From contig NZ_JACHJC010000001.1 in the NCBI RefSeq assembly GCF_014203425.1, positions 62,001-126,000 of the forward strand: DNA of 64,000 nucleotides, in the 5' to 3' direction. This stretch comes from Micromonospora echinospora (GTDB taxonomy: Bacteria; Actinomycetota; Actinomycetes; Mycobacteriales; Micromonosporaceae). The notes below the pieces were generated by a model. The model worked only from the letters and a program-made list of their open reading frames with translations, ran no database searches and had not been told where the DNA came from. Shown here piece by piece: positions 35,042-43,870 of the stretch. Positions within the stretch are counted from its first letter, which is position 1. Each line of letters begins with the position of its first letter. A program made the translations under genes and the position numbers.

Positions 35042-35569
35042 TCATGTGTCCGACTCTAGCGTCAGATCGGGTCGCGGGCTCAGTTCCAGGGCGTCACCGG
35101 CCAGCGGCTCGGCGTTGAGCAGATCGGTCAGCCAGCCGTGCCCGGGAAGCCGGCCGTGCGGTTCGATGTCGATCCACGGGCGTAGCACGAACGCGCGCAG
35201 GTGGGCCCGGGGATGCGGAACTGTCAGCTCGGGGTCGTCGCGGAGCACCGGCTGCCCGGCGTCGTCCCAGACCGCGATCACGTCCACGTCGAGCGTGCGC
35301 GGCCCGTACCGCCGTCCCGGGTCGCGGGCGCGCCCGGCCGCCGCCTCCGCGGCCCGGGCGCGGGCCAGCCAGTCCTCCGGCGCCGCCGCCGGGTCCGCGA
35401 CCATCACCACCGCGTTCAGGTACGCGGGCTGGTCCGCGTCCCCCCACGGTGGAGTCTCGTAGACGCCGGAGACCAGCAGCACCCGGTCGCCGAGCGCGGC
35501 CACCGCGCCGCGCAGGTGGCCGAGGCGGTCGCCCAGGTTGCTGCCGATCGACAGCACGGCCCGGGTCAT
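35042..35569 (-). CDS. folK: Hydroxymethyldihydropterin pyrophosphokinase FolK
   Basis: 175 residues; transfers pyrophosphate from ATP to 6-hydroxymethyl-7,8-dihydropterin. Motifs: LSIGSNLGDRLGHLR (about 6-20), VYETPPWGDADQPAYLNAV, and the ATP/Mg signature RRYGPRTLDVDVI (about 98-110) followed by VPHPRAHLRAFVLRPW. The ATG at 35569 overlaps the folB stop (ATGA). Last enzyme gene of the folP-folB-folK chain. Confidence 0.96.
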   Translation of the reverse strand: MTRAVLSIGSNLGDRLGHLRGAVAALGDRVLLVSGVYETPPWGDADQPAYLNAVVMVADPAAAPEDWLARARAAEAAAGRARDPGRRYGPRTLDVDVIAVWDDAGQPVLRDDPELTVPHPRAHLRAFVLRPWIDIEPHGRLPGHGWLTDLLNAEPLAGDALELSPRPDLTLESDT

Positions 35570-35925
35570 CGGGTACGCCGCATGGTGACCGCCACGTCCC
35601 GGAAGGCGTGCGGGATCGGGGCCTCCGGCTTGTGCACCGTCACGGTCGCGGCGGCCACCAGCGGTTCGGCCAGGCACACCGCGAGCAGCCGGTCGGCGAG
35701 CGTCTCGATGAGGTTCACCGGCTCGCCGGTGATCACCGCGACCAGCCGTTCGGCCAGCTCACCGTAGTGCACGGTGTCGGTCACCTCGTCGGAGCGGCCG
35801 GCCGGTCCCAGGTCCAGTTCGAGCACCGCGTCGACCACGAACTCCTGCCCCTGGGCGCGCTCGAAGTCGTAGACGCCGTGCCGGCCGTGCGCCCGCAGGC
35901 CGGTCAGTTCGATCCGGTCGGTCAT
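35566..35925 (-). CDS. folB: Dihydroneopterin aldolase FolB
   Basis: 119 residues, the normal length. The pterin-binding start RIELTGLRAHGRHGVYDFERAQGQ, the Tyr in VHYGELAE, and the catalytic Lys in VTVHKPEAPIPHAF are all present. It splits dihydroneopterin to hydroxymethyldihydropterin and glycolaldehyde. Overlaps folP upstream and folK downstream by four bases each. Confidence 0.96.
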   Translation of the reverse strand: MTDRIELTGLRAHGRHGVYDFERAQGQEFVVDAVLELDLGPAGRSDEVTDTVHYGELAERLVAVITGEPVNLIETLADRLLAVCLAEPLVAAATVTVHKPEAPIPHAFRDVAVTMRRTR

Positions 35926-36890
35926 CGGTCGCCTCCGCTCGTGCCGGTGGCCGCTTCCGCCGCCCGGGTGCCGCCGGTCGCCGCTTCCGTCTGCTGCCTG
36001 CCGGCGGCCGCTGCCGTCGGAGACGCGGTCGCACGCCGAGGGCCGGTCGCGGTGGCGAGCCGCGGGCTGCCGGTGGCCCGCCAGACGGCGAGCGCGTCGG
36101 CGGTGCCGCGGACGTCGTGCACGCGTACCCCCCAGACGCCGGCCGCGACGGCGAGCACGCTCGTCGCGACCGTGGCGGCCTCCCGCCCGGCGGTGGGCCG
36201 GGGCTCGCCCGCTGCGTCGGCGAGCAGCCGGCCCAGGTAGGACTTGCGGCTGGCCCCGAAGAGCACCGGAAAGCCCAGGTCGACCAGCTCGGGCAGGCGG
36301 GCGCTGAGCGCCCAGTTGTGCGCGGCGGTCTTCGCGAAGCCCAGGCCCGGGTCGACGATGATCCGGTCGGCGGCCACCCCGGCGGCGAGCGCGGCGTCGA
36401 CCCGCCGGCTCAGCTCGTCGCGGACCTCGGCCACCACGTCGGTGTACGTGGCCAGGTCGCGCATCTCCCGGGAGTGCCCCCGCCAGTGCATGAGCACCCA
36501 GGGACAGCCGGCGTCCCGGACCACCCGGGCCATGTCCGGGTCGGCGAGGCCGCCGGAGACGTCGTTCACCACGTACGCGCCGGCGGCGAGGACCGCCTCG
36601 GCGACCCGGGCCCGGCTGGTGTCGATGCTGACCCGGATGCCGGCGGCGCTCAGCTCACGGACCACCGGCAGCACCCGGGCGGTCTCGGTGGCCGCGTCGA
36701 TCCGGTCGGCGCCGGGCCGGGTGGACTCGCCGCCCACGTCGATCAGGTCGGCGCCGTCGGCGCGCAGTCGCACCCCGTGTGCGACGGCCGCCTCCAGATC
36801 GGCGTATCTGCCGCCGTCGGAGAAGGAGTCGGGCGTGACGTTGAGGACGCCCATCACCACCGGGGTCTCCGCCCGTACCAGATCGGTCAC
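35922..36890 (-). CDS. folP: Dihydropteroate synthase FolP
   Basis: 322 residues; condenses pterin pyrophosphate with p-aminobenzoate, the sulfonamide target. TIM-barrel motifs VMGVLNVTPDSFSDGGRY (about 12-29), LIDVGGESTRPGAD, IIVDPGLGFAKT and FGASRKSYLGRLL are intact. A C-terminal tail of about 50 Ala/Thr/Gly-rich residues after ALAVWRATGSP is additional. GTG 36890 was chosen because a -10-like TACTGT is seven bases upstream and no ribosome site exists. In related genomes folE precedes it; here a 12-kb block intervenes. Confidence 0.95.
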   Translation of the reverse strand: MTDLVRAETPVVMGVLNVTPDSFSDGGRYADLEAAVAHGVRLRADGADLIDVGGESTRPGADRIDAATETARVLPVVRELSAAGIRVSIDTSRARVAEAVLAAGAYVVNDVSGGLADPDMARVVRDAGCPWVLMHWRGHSREMRDLATYTDVVAEVRDELSRRVDAALAAGVAADRIIVDPGLGFAKTAAHNWALSARLPELVDLGFPVLFGASRKSYLGRLLADAAGEPRPTAGREAATVATSVLAVAAGVWGVRVHDVRGTADALAVWRATGSPRLATATGPRRATASPTAAAAGRQQTEAATGGTRAAEAATGTSGGDR

Positions 36891-36897
36891 GGAGCCG

Positions 36898-36903
36898 ACA
36901 GTA
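36898..36903 (-). promoter_or_regulatory. -10-like TACTGT for leaderless folP
   Basis: TACTGT on the minus strand ends seven bases before the GTG at 36890. It gives folP its own promoter now that folE is 12.8 kb away. Confidence 0.5.
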
Positions 36904-37022
36904 CCGTTCGCCGGCAGGGCTTCCGGCGACCGGGCGAGCCGCCGACACAGCAGCCCTGACATGCGAATTGGAACAGGTGTACGATCGGTCTTCCGGGCGA
37001 TTCGGGGCCGACTCTTCACGGC

Positions 37023-37051
37023 TTGTCGCAAAGGTGGCCGGGCCGTACGCT
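37023..37051 (+). promoter_or_regulatory. Candidate promoter of the T4SS-like operon
   Basis: TTGTCG (37023-37028) and TACGCT (37046-37051) are 17 bases apart. They lie in the 359-bp gap between folP and the first operon gene and would give a leader of about 190 bases. Confidence 0.45.
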
Positions 37052-37072
37052 TTGGAATTGCCCAGCATCGAG

Positions 37073-37174
37073 ATGACGAAGCCTGGAGGGAGGGCCGAAG
37101 CGGGAAGAATCCGCCCATAACTCACCACCCAGCGTGGTGGGTCACGGACACAGCGTTGACGGCTGCCGTGTCCG
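37073..37174 (+). promoter_or_regulatory. Structured leader with a 15-codon ORF
   Basis: ATG 37073 opens a 15-codon frame (MTKPGGRAEAGRIRP) ending at TAA 37118-37120. It is directly followed by a hairpin CACCAC/GTGGTG (37123-37139) and then a longer one based on CGGACACAGC..GCTGCCGTGTCCG (37145-37174). This is the outline of an attenuator, but the mini-ORF has no clear ribosome site. Confidence 0.3.
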
Positions 37175-37249
37175 CCGAGCACCATCCCGCCAGGCTTGCC
37201 TACTTGCACCAACGCGGCACCGCCGGCCGCGACCTTGGGGAGGTTTCCA

Positions 37250-37564
37250 GTGATCGCCATCGAGCTCATGGCAACGGCGTCGAGCGCCGTGGACCACGCG
37301 CTCCACACCCTGGCGTCGACTCCACTCGCCGAGCCGGCTCCGAAGGGCATCGACACCGACAACGTCGTCACCTTCTTCGCGAGCAAGATCGCGCCGATCC
37401 TGCTCGCCGTCCTCGGGGTGATCTTCATCGGCCGGGCCAGCCGGGGTGAGATCTCCAAGGTGCTGACCAGCTCGGCCATCGCCATCATCGGCCTGGCCTT
37501 CATCGCCGGCGCCGCCACGCTCTTCTTCGTCGGCGACTACCTGATCAACCTGATCTTCGAGTAG
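37250..37564 (+). CDS. Small two-helix membrane protein, VirB2-like candidate
   Basis: 104 residues from GTG 37250, with GGGGAGG six bases upstream. An N-terminal region (about 1-35) precedes two strongly hydrophobic helices, VTFFASKIAPILLAVLGVIF and AIAIIGLAFIAGAATLFFVG, joined by a short basic loop (GRASRGEISK). Size, the two-helix shape and position before a PrgI/VirB3-like gene and virB4 fit a VirB2/TrbC-type channel or pilin subunit. Sequence similarity is not obvious, so the call rests on context. First gene of a nine-gene rightward transcript. Confidence 0.7.
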   Translation: MIAIELMATASSAVDHALHTLASTPLAEPAPKGIDTDNVVTFFASKIAPILLAVLGVIFIGRASRGEISKVLTSSAIAIIGLAFIAGAATLFFVGDYLINLIFE

Positions 37565-37578
37565 GACGCTGGGCGACG

Positions 37579-37941
37579 ATGCGGCTGCGCACCGACGACG
37601 ACATCTACCGGGCACGCCTCGTCTACCTGGGGCCGCCCGGGTACACCCTTCCCGTTCACCTGCCGTACGCCCAGTACGGCCTGTTCATGCTGCTCGTACC
37701 CCTCTACATGTTCATCCACTGGCTGTTCACGCTCCAGGTCGAGCTCTTCCCTGCCTGGGAGATCTCGCTGGCGATCGTGACCACCTCGTTCATCTTCCGG
37801 TACGTCGACCCGGACCGGCCCGCGCGCATGGTCATCCGGACCGCGCTGACCGACTGGCGACGCACCCGGGAACCGGCCACCGAGCAGCGGGACCCGCGGC
37901 TCGTCGCGAGCCGGATCAGGATCCGGGAGGAACTGGCATGA
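37579..37941 (+). CDS. PrgI/VirB3-like inner-membrane protein
   Basis: 120 residues. The N-terminal amphipathic part (RARLVYLGPPGYTLPVHLPYAQY) is followed by two adjoining helices (LFMLLVPLYMFIHWLFT and LAIVTTSFIFRYVDP) and a basic C-terminal tail. This is the layout of PrgI and VirB3 proteins, which are encoded next to and work with the VirB4 ATPase, as here. Begins 14 bp after the previous gene; its stop overlaps an 18-codon ORF. Confidence 0.7.
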   Translation: MRLRTDDDIYRARLVYLGPPGYTLPVHLPYAQYGLFMLLVPLYMFIHWLFTLQVELFPAWEISLAIVTTSFIFRYVDPDRPARMVIRTALTDWRRTREPATEQRDPRLVASRIRIREELA

Positions 37942-37994
37942 CCGGGCGTACGACAACCGTGCAGACGAACGACGCGGGTGAGGCGGTCGCATGA
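37938..37994 (+). CDS. 18-codon ORF bridging the PrgI-like and VirB4-like genes
   Basis: ATG 37938 overlaps the preceding TGA, and its own TGA (37992-37994) overlaps the ATG of the VirB4 gene, giving ATGA at both ends. The encoded peptide is MTGRTTTVQTNDAGEAVA. It could simply keep ribosomes moving into virB4 or be a functional microprotein; nothing in the sequence decides this. Confidence 0.4.
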   Translation: MTGRTTTVQTNDAGEAVA

Positions 37995-40900
37995 GTCGCT
38001 CTTCCACGCCGGGTCCCCCGGCCGGGCGTCCGGCCGGGCCGAACGGTAACCGTCAGCGATCGTTCGACTACCCACCGGACGAGGATCTGGACGAGGTCGT
38101 CCTGGACGGCGCGCTCGTCACCAGCCCGGGCCACGGCCGGGTTGGTGTCTTCCAACCGCCGCGACCGATCACCCCCCGCGAGCCGGTACGCCCCGACGGC
38201 GACATCGACTCGCCTTTCCTCGACCTGTTCGGCGGCGCGCAGCCCCGGGTCCGGCGACCCGCCGCCCCCACGCCGTCCCCGCCGGTCGAGCCGGTGGTCG
38301 CACCGCCCCGCCGCGGCGTCGGCCGTGAGCCCCTGCCGATCCCGCACCAGCACGCCGCGCCGGTCGAGCCCGCGCCGCGGGCCGAGCCGGATCCGCCCAC
38401 CCGTGAGCAGGCTCCCGGCGTACGCGCGATCGGGCGTCCCCGGCCCGAGCCGGCGCGCGCCGTACCCCTGCCCGTCGAGCCGGCCCTGCCCGACCCGCCT
38501 GCCGCACTCACCCCGCCGCCGTCCCGGAGCCGGGTGCCGCAGCAGGCCGGTGACCGGCTGCCCGCACTCCGGCCCCCGGCCGAGCCGGAGCCGGCGCTCC
38601 CGCCGCCCCCGCAGATCGCCGCGCCCGGACCCGCACCCGGCGAGTACCGGGAAGCGGACCTCGCTCCGGCGGAACCGCTCGCGACCGGCGCAGCGCCGTC
38701 GCGGGAGGTCGGCCGTCCGGCGCACCGCGAGATCGCGCCGCCCCGGCAGCGCACGCCGGAACGTCGGAACCGGCCCACGAAGCCGGTCCGGGTCCGCGCT
38801 CCGAAGATCAAATTCGGTGATCGGGACCCGTCGGTCGAGCTGGCCATCACCGAGATCGCCGGCCACCTCACCTTCACCCCCAACACCGTCACCGCCTGGT
38901 ACTGGCTGCCCGAGGTGCGGTGGGCGTTCCGGCCCGACGCCGAACGCGAGGCGCTGCTCTCGGCGATCTCCGAGCAGTACGCCGGACTCGCCGGCTTCCG
39001 GCTGCACCTGCGCCGCACCACCCGGCCGTTCCCGGCCGACGAGTGGGCCCGCACCATCGACGCGCACACCGCCGCCCCGCTGCCCGACGTACCAGGCACC
39101 ACCGGCTGGGCCGACCACCTGGTCGCCGCCCAGCGGCACCTGATGGCGGTCAACCACGCCGAGGGCCAGACCTACCTCGGCGTCACGTTCGCCCGCCGGT
39201 CGCTCGGCGACTCGCTCACCGAACGCCTGCTCCGCACGTTCGGCCGGGGCACCGCCGACGGCGAGCGGCGCCGGCTGAGCCGTACCGTCGAGCAGTTCGA
39301 CGAGGTCCTCGGCGCGTTCGGCATGCGCGGGCGGCGGGTCACCGCGCCCGAACTGGAATGGCTGCTCTACCGCTCGGTGGCGCTGTGCATGGCGCCGCCC
39401 GGCGTCCTGTCCCCGATCACCAACGGCAGGTGGGAACGCGGCGACCTACTGGGCCTCACCGAGCAGGTCGAGCGCTACCGCACCCCGTACGGCTCGACCG
39501 TGAAGCTGGTCAACCGGATGACCGGCGAGGAGCGGCACGTCGCCGTGCTCGCGGTCGGCCGGATGGAGCCGCTGGAGATCCCCGAGCGGCACGAGCCCTG
39601 GCTGCACTTCCACGAACGGCTGCCGTGGCCGATGGAGCTGTCCACCCGGGTCGACATCCTCGGCCCCAACGACTCCTTCCGGAACCTCGAACACCGGCTG
39701 CGGATGATCCGCTCCCAGCAGCTCGACTACGCCGAGCACGGCATCGACGCCCCGCCTGAGCTGGAACGCCTGGCCAAGCGCGCGCTGGTGATCGGCGACG
39801 AGATGACCACCGGCCTGCCCGTCGACTCGGCCCGGGCACACGGCTGGCACCGCATCGCGGTCGGCGGCCGAACCCGGGAGGAGTGCCTGGAGCGGGCCCG
39901 GCGGCTCATCCAGCTCTACTCCCGTGAGCTGCGCATCTCGCTCCAGCATCCGAAGAACCAGGACTGGCTGGCCCGCGAGTTCATCCCCGGCGAGCCGATC
40001 GCCAACACCGGCTACGTCCGGCGGATGCCTGTCAACCTGCTCGCCGCCGCGCTGCCGCAAGCAGCGTCCACTGTGGGCGACCGGCGGGGCGACCTGATCG
40101 GCCGGACCGCCGGCACCTGCCGCCGGCCGGTCTTCCTCGACCTGCACTTCCCGATGGAGGTACGCGAACGCTCCGGCCTCGCCGTCTTCGTCGCCGAGCC
40201 CGGTGGTGGCAAGTCGACGCTGCTCGGCGCGCTCGGCTACCTGTCCGCGCGGCGCGGCGTGCAGGTGACGCTGCTCGACCCGTCCGGCCCACTGGCCCGG
40301 CTCTGCGCCATGCCCGAACTCGCCCCGTACTCCCGGGTGCTCAACCTGACCGGCTCGGAGCAGGGCACGCTGGCGCCGTACTCGCTGATCCCGACGCCGC
40401 TGCGTACCGAGTTCGGCGCCGGGGCGGCCGGCGACCGCGAGTTCGAGATCGCCGTGTCGAACGCCCGCGCCGAGCGCCGGATGCTGGTGCAGGACATCTG
40501 CATGATGCTGGTGCCGCCGCAGGTGGCCCGCGAGGCGTCCACCGCCACGCTGTTCCGGCACGCGGTACGCCAGGTCCCGGCCGAGGAGACCTCCACGCTC
40601 GACGACGTGGTCACCTGCCTCCAGGGGCTCGACGACGACGCCGGCCGCGAGCTGGCCCACCTGCTGCTCGACACCGCCGAGATGCCGCTGGCCATGCTCT
40701 TCTTCGGCCGGCCGCCGGAAGGGCTGCTCGGCGCCGACGCCGCGCTCACCGTCATCACCATGGCCGGCCTGCGGCTCCCCGACCTCAAGATCGAGCGGGA
40801 GTACTGGTCGGCCGAGGAGGCGCTCGCGCTGCCGATGCTGCACACCGCGCACCGGCTGGCCGTACGCCGCTGCTACGGCGGGTCGATGTCCTCGCGGAAG

Positions 40901-41368
40901 CTGGTCGGCCTAGACGAGGCGCACTTCATGGAGGGCTGGCGCTCCGGCCGGTCCTTCCTGGTCCGGCTCGCCCGCGACTCCCGCAAGTGGAACCTCGCCG
41001 CGCTCGTCGCCTCGCAGAACCCGAAGGACATCCTCGGCCTCGACGTGCAGAACCTCGTCTCCACCGTCTTCGTCGGCCGGATCGCCGAGGACAGCGAGAT
41101 CGCCTCCGAGGCGCTGCGGCTCCTGCGGGTGCCGGTGGACGACGGGTACGAAGCAACACTCGCCTCGCTCTCCCAGGCCGACAGCGGATCGGCCAACCGG
41201 CTCGGCTTCCGCGAGTTCGTCATGCGCGACGTCGACGGGCGCGTGCAGAAGGTCCGGGTCGACGTGTCGTACGTCGACGGGCTGCTGGAGCACCTGGACA
41301 CCACCCCCGCCGCGGTCGCCCAGGCCGCCGGGATACTGCCGACCGTCCTGGCTGATCTGGAGGCGTGA
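37991..41368 (+). CDS. VirB4-like T4SS ATPase with long proline-rich N-terminus
   Basis: 1125 residues. Residues 1-270 are disordered, rich in Pro, Arg, Ala and Glu. Residues 270-680 form the VirB4 N-terminal domain (with FAVNHAEGQTYLGVTF-like and FHERLPWPMELSTRVDIL segments). Residues 700-1110 form the RecA-like motor with Walker A AEPGGGKST (735-743) and Walker B KLVGLDEAHFM (Asp975, Glu976), then VASQNPKDIL and the arginine-bearing VFVGRIAEDSE. VirB4 proteins energise substrate transfer and channel assembly at the inner membrane. The membrane protein gene follows after one base. Confidence 0.9.
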   Translation: MSRSSTPGPPAGRPAGPNGNRQRSFDYPPDEDLDEVVLDGALVTSPGHGRVGVFQPPRPITPREPVRPDGDIDSPFLDLFGGAQPRVRRPAAPTPSPPVEPVVAPPRRGVGREPLPIPHQHAAPVEPAPRAEPDPPTREQAPGVRAIGRPRPEPARAVPLPVEPALPDPPAALTPPPSRSRVPQQAGDRLPALRPPAEPEPALPPPPQIAAPGPAPGEYREADLAPAEPLATGAAPSREVGRPAHREIAPPRQRTPERRNRPTKPVRVRAPKIKFGDRDPSVELAITEIAGHLTFTPNTVTAWYWLPEVRWAFRPDAEREALLSAISEQYAGLAGFRLHLRRTTRPFPADEWARTIDAHTAAPLPDVPGTTGWADHLVAAQRHLMAVNHAEGQTYLGVTFARRSLGDSLTERLLRTFGRGTADGERRRLSRTVEQFDEVLGAFGMRGRRVTAPELEWLLYRSVALCMAPPGVLSPITNGRWERGDLLGLTEQVERYRTPYGSTVKLVNRMTGEERHVAVLAVGRMEPLEIPERHEPWLHFHERLPWPMELSTRVDILGPNDSFRNLEHRLRMIRSQQLDYAEHGIDAPPELERLAKRALVIGDEMTTGLPVDSARAHGWHRIAVGGRTREECLERARRLIQLYSRELRISLQHPKNQDWLAREFIPGEPIANTGYVRRMPVNLLAAALPQAASTVGDRRGDLIGRTAGTCRRPVFLDLHFPMEVRERSGLAVFVAEPGGGKSTLLGALGYLSARRGVQVTLLDPSGPLARLCAMPELAPYSRVLNLTGSEQGTLAPYSLIPTPLRTEFGAGAAGDREFEIAVSNARAERRMLVQDICMMLVPPQVAREASTATLFRHAVRQVPAEETSTLDDVVTCLQGLDDDAGRELAHLLLDTAEMPLAMLFFGRPPEGLLGADAALTVITMAGLRLPDLKIEREYWSAEEALALPMLHTAHRLAVRRCYGGSMSSRKLVGLDEAHFMEGWRSGRSFLVRLARDSRKWNLAALVASQNPKDILGLDVQNLVSTVFVGRIAEDSEIASEALRLLRVPVDDGYEATLASLSQADSGSANRLGFREFVMRDVDGRVQKVRVDVSYVDGLLEHLDTTPAAVAQAAGILPTVLADLEA

Positions 41369-41369
41369 C

Positions 41370-43313
41370 ATGGCGAGGGCCCGGGCACGGATCGCGGCGC
41401 TCCTCCTCGCGCTCGGCGTACTCGCCGGGGCCACGATCTCCTGGCCGGTGATCGGGGCGGCCACACCCGCGTACGCCGCCGCGCCGGTCACCCAGGCGCG
41501 GGCCGAACTGTGCAGCACCAAGGAGTGGCAGGCCGACTTCCGCGCCTGCGTCGGCCGCCTCAAGGCGGTGAGCGAGGACCAGGTCGAGTGCCGCAACGCG
41601 CCGGTGCCCGCCGCGCCGGACTCGGGCCTGGCCGGCTGGTTCGCGTCCCGGCCCGACTCGGCGAAGGAGCTCGGGCCGAGTGGCCTCTACAGCCACTACG
41701 GCTACGCCGGCTACAGCTACAACACGTACGACGTGGACGGCGGCTGCGCCTCCTCGGTGCTCCATCCGGACTACCGCTTCACCACGATGGTCGCCAACGG
41801 CGAGTTCATGTTCGCCAATGCGGTGATCGGCGCGTCGAACGCGCTGCGGGAGCGCGCCTGGGATCCGCGAACGATGTGGAGCTGGGCGGACCCGCTGGTG
41901 GAGCAGGCCACAAAGGCCGTCTACCAGAAGGTGTTCAGCGTCTTCGGCATCATCACCGTCTGCGTGGTGGGTCTCTACCTGCTCTGGCGGTCCCGCCAGT
42001 CGGACATGAGCAACGCGATGACCACGGCGGGCTGGGCCCTGCTGGTGATGGTGGCGGTGACCGCGCTGGCCGCCTGGCCGGTCAAGTCCGCGAACATCGC
42101 CGACAACACGCTGATCACCACGCTGGGCGTGGTGCACGACGCGGTCGGCCCCACCTCCAAGACCGTTCCGCCGGACAAGTGCGCACTGCCGAACCCGAGC
42201 GCCTGTGTCGACAAGCGGCCACCCGCCGTGCGCGCCAGCGACACGGCTACCGAGACAATGCTGTACCGGAACTGGCTGCGCGGTGTGCTCGGCTCGGCGG
42301 ACAGCGAGACCGCGAAGAAGTACGGCGAAGCGCTCTACGACGCGAAGTCCCTGACCTGGGAGGAGTCGGAAAAGCTCCGCCAGAATCCGGCAACCCGCGA
42401 GGGCACGATCAAGGCCAAGCAGCAGCGGTGGGCCCGTGTTGCCGAGCAGATCAAGACCGAGGACCCGGAGGCGTACGAGTACCTCCAGGGCACCCGGGAC
42501 ATGGACCGGATCGGAGCCGGGTTCATCGCGGTGCTGGCCTCGGTGCTGTTCGCGATGTTCGACCTCACCGCGTCGCTGCTGGTGCTGCTCGGCTTCCTGA
42601 TCTTCCGCTGGGCGGTGATCGCCGCGCCGATCCTCGGCACGGTCGGCCTGATGCGCCCGGCCAGCGCCGGCCTCCGGCGGCTGGCGAACGCTGTGGTCGC
42701 CGCCGTCTTCAACATCGCCATCTTCGGCACCGGCGCGGCCATCTACCTCTTCGCCGTCGACCTGATCATGAACACCGCCACGCTGCCCGGCTGGCTCCAG
42801 GTGGTGCTGGTCTGGCTCTGCGGCGTGGTCGGCTGGCTGCTGCTGCGGCCGTACCGCCGGATCACCCAGCTCGGCGGCAAGGACAGCAGCGAGGCGGTCA
42901 GCTCGGCCGGCTCCTGGCACCGGCGGTTCTTCCGGGACATGCGGATCGCCGCCCGGCTGGACGTGGCCGAGCCCGGCGGCACCAACGAGCCGACGATCGG
43001 CAAGCGCCGCACCGTCACGGCCGACCAGCGCAGCCTCCGGCCGGAGGCCCGGCACGAGGATCCGGCACACAGCGCCACACCCGCCGGACGGGAGCGACCG
43101 GACGGGCGGGAACGCCCGGAGGAGGCGCCCGCGACCGGACGCCCGGGCGGAAGTCCCGCCGCCACACCCCGGCCCCGGCGGGCGCCGTCGACCTGGACCG
43201 AGCCGGACGTGCCGGAGGAGGCGCCCTCCTACGCCGTCTACCGGCCCGATTCGGCCAGCCGCGGCACATCCCCGGCCCGGCCGGCGCCGCGCATCCGCTC
43301 CGAGGCCCGGTGA
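41370..43313 (+). CDS. VirB6/TrbL-like polytopic membrane protein
   Basis: 647 residues. A signal peptide ends near AYAAAP (about residue 37) and a Cys-containing extracytoplasmic domain follows (about 38-185, with CSTKEWQADFRACVGRL and a YGYAGYSYNTYDVDGGC stretch). Two helices (about 190-240), a soluble loop with Cys pair DKCALPNPSACVDK, and a bundle of four or five helices (about 385-500) come next. A long charged C-terminal tail of about 140 residues is cytoplasmic. This is the plan of TrbL/VirB6 channel proteins of Gram-positive conjugation systems. Confidence 0.8.
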   Translation: MARARARIAALLLALGVLAGATISWPVIGAATPAYAAAPVTQARAELCSTKEWQADFRACVGRLKAVSEDQVECRNAPVPAAPDSGLAGWFASRPDSAKELGPSGLYSHYGYAGYSYNTYDVDGGCASSVLHPDYRFTTMVANGEFMFANAVIGASNALRERAWDPRTMWSWADPLVEQATKAVYQKVFSVFGIITVCVVGLYLLWRSRQSDMSNAMTTAGWALLVMVAVTALAAWPVKSANIADNTLITTLGVVHDAVGPTSKTVPPDKCALPNPSACVDKRPPAVRASDTATETMLYRNWLRGVLGSADSETAKKYGEALYDAKSLTWEESEKLRQNPATREGTIKAKQQRWARVAEQIKTEDPEAYEYLQGTRDMDRIGAGFIAVLASVLFAMFDLTASLLVLLGFLIFRWAVIAAPILGTVGLMRPASAGLRRLANAVVAAVFNIAIFGTGAAIYLFAVDLIMNTATLPGWLQVVLVWLCGVVGWLLLRPYRRITQLGGKDSSEAVSSAGSWHRRFFRDMRIAARLDVAEPGGTNEPTIGKRRTVTADQRSLRPEARHEDPAHSATPAGRERPDGRERPEEAPATGRPGGSPAATPRPRRAPSTWTEPDVPEEAPSYAVYRPDSASRGTSPARPAPRIRSEAR

Positions 43314-43870
43314 GTCCGGTGCGGCGCGCGCTGGAGTTCCTCTTCACCCGGGTCCTCCGGTCCCGGATCGGGATCGCTTTGGTGATCGCCGTGCTGGTCT
43401 TCGGTGTGATCGGCGCGGCCCGCCTGGTCGGCGGCCCCGTCGACCCGGGTCTCGGCCTGACCAGCCGCCCCAGCCAGCCGATCAGCACCGCTGATCCGGA
43501 GGCCGGTGACGACGGCGTGCTCGCCAGCCCGCCGGCGGCGGTCGCCCCGAAGACCCGGCCGGGCGGGGACACGCCGGAGCAGGTCGCCGGACGGTTCACC
43601 ACAGCGTGGCTGAGCGGCCCGGGCAGCACCGGCGACGCCTGGCAGGCCCGGCTCCGACCGCTCTCCACGCCCGCGCTGGCGGAGAAGCTGACAGACGCCG
43701 ACCCGGAGACAGTGCCCGCACGGAAGACGACAGGCGCACCCACCCTCCGGCCCCGCACCGAGTCGTTCGTGGAGGCGCTCGTCCCGCTGGACAACGGCAC
43801 GCTCCGGCTCGAACTTGTCGCACCGGACGGGCCCTGGCTGGTGGACGCGATCGACTGGGAGCGGTCGTGA
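43310..43870 (+). CDS. VirB8-like membrane-anchored protein
   Basis: 186 residues from a GTG that overlaps the previous stop (GTGA). One helix (IGIALVIAVLVFGVIGAARLVGG, about 18-40), a short linker, and a C-terminal domain of about 110 residues starting TPEQVAGRFTTAWLSG and ending WLVDAIDWERS, patterned like the NTF2-like fold of VirB8 and TcpC. These proteins form the periplasmic or outer-face scaffold of the channel. Family assignment is by architecture and position only. Confidence 0.7.
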   Translation: MSPVRRALEFLFTRVLRSRIGIALVIAVLVFGVIGAARLVGGPVDPGLGLTSRPSQPISTADPEAGDDGVLASPPAAVAPKTRPGGDTPEQVAGRFTTAWLSGPGSTGDAWQARLRPLSTPALAEKLTDADPETVPARKTTGAPTLRPRTESFVEALVPLDNGTLRLELVAPDGPWLVDAIDWERS

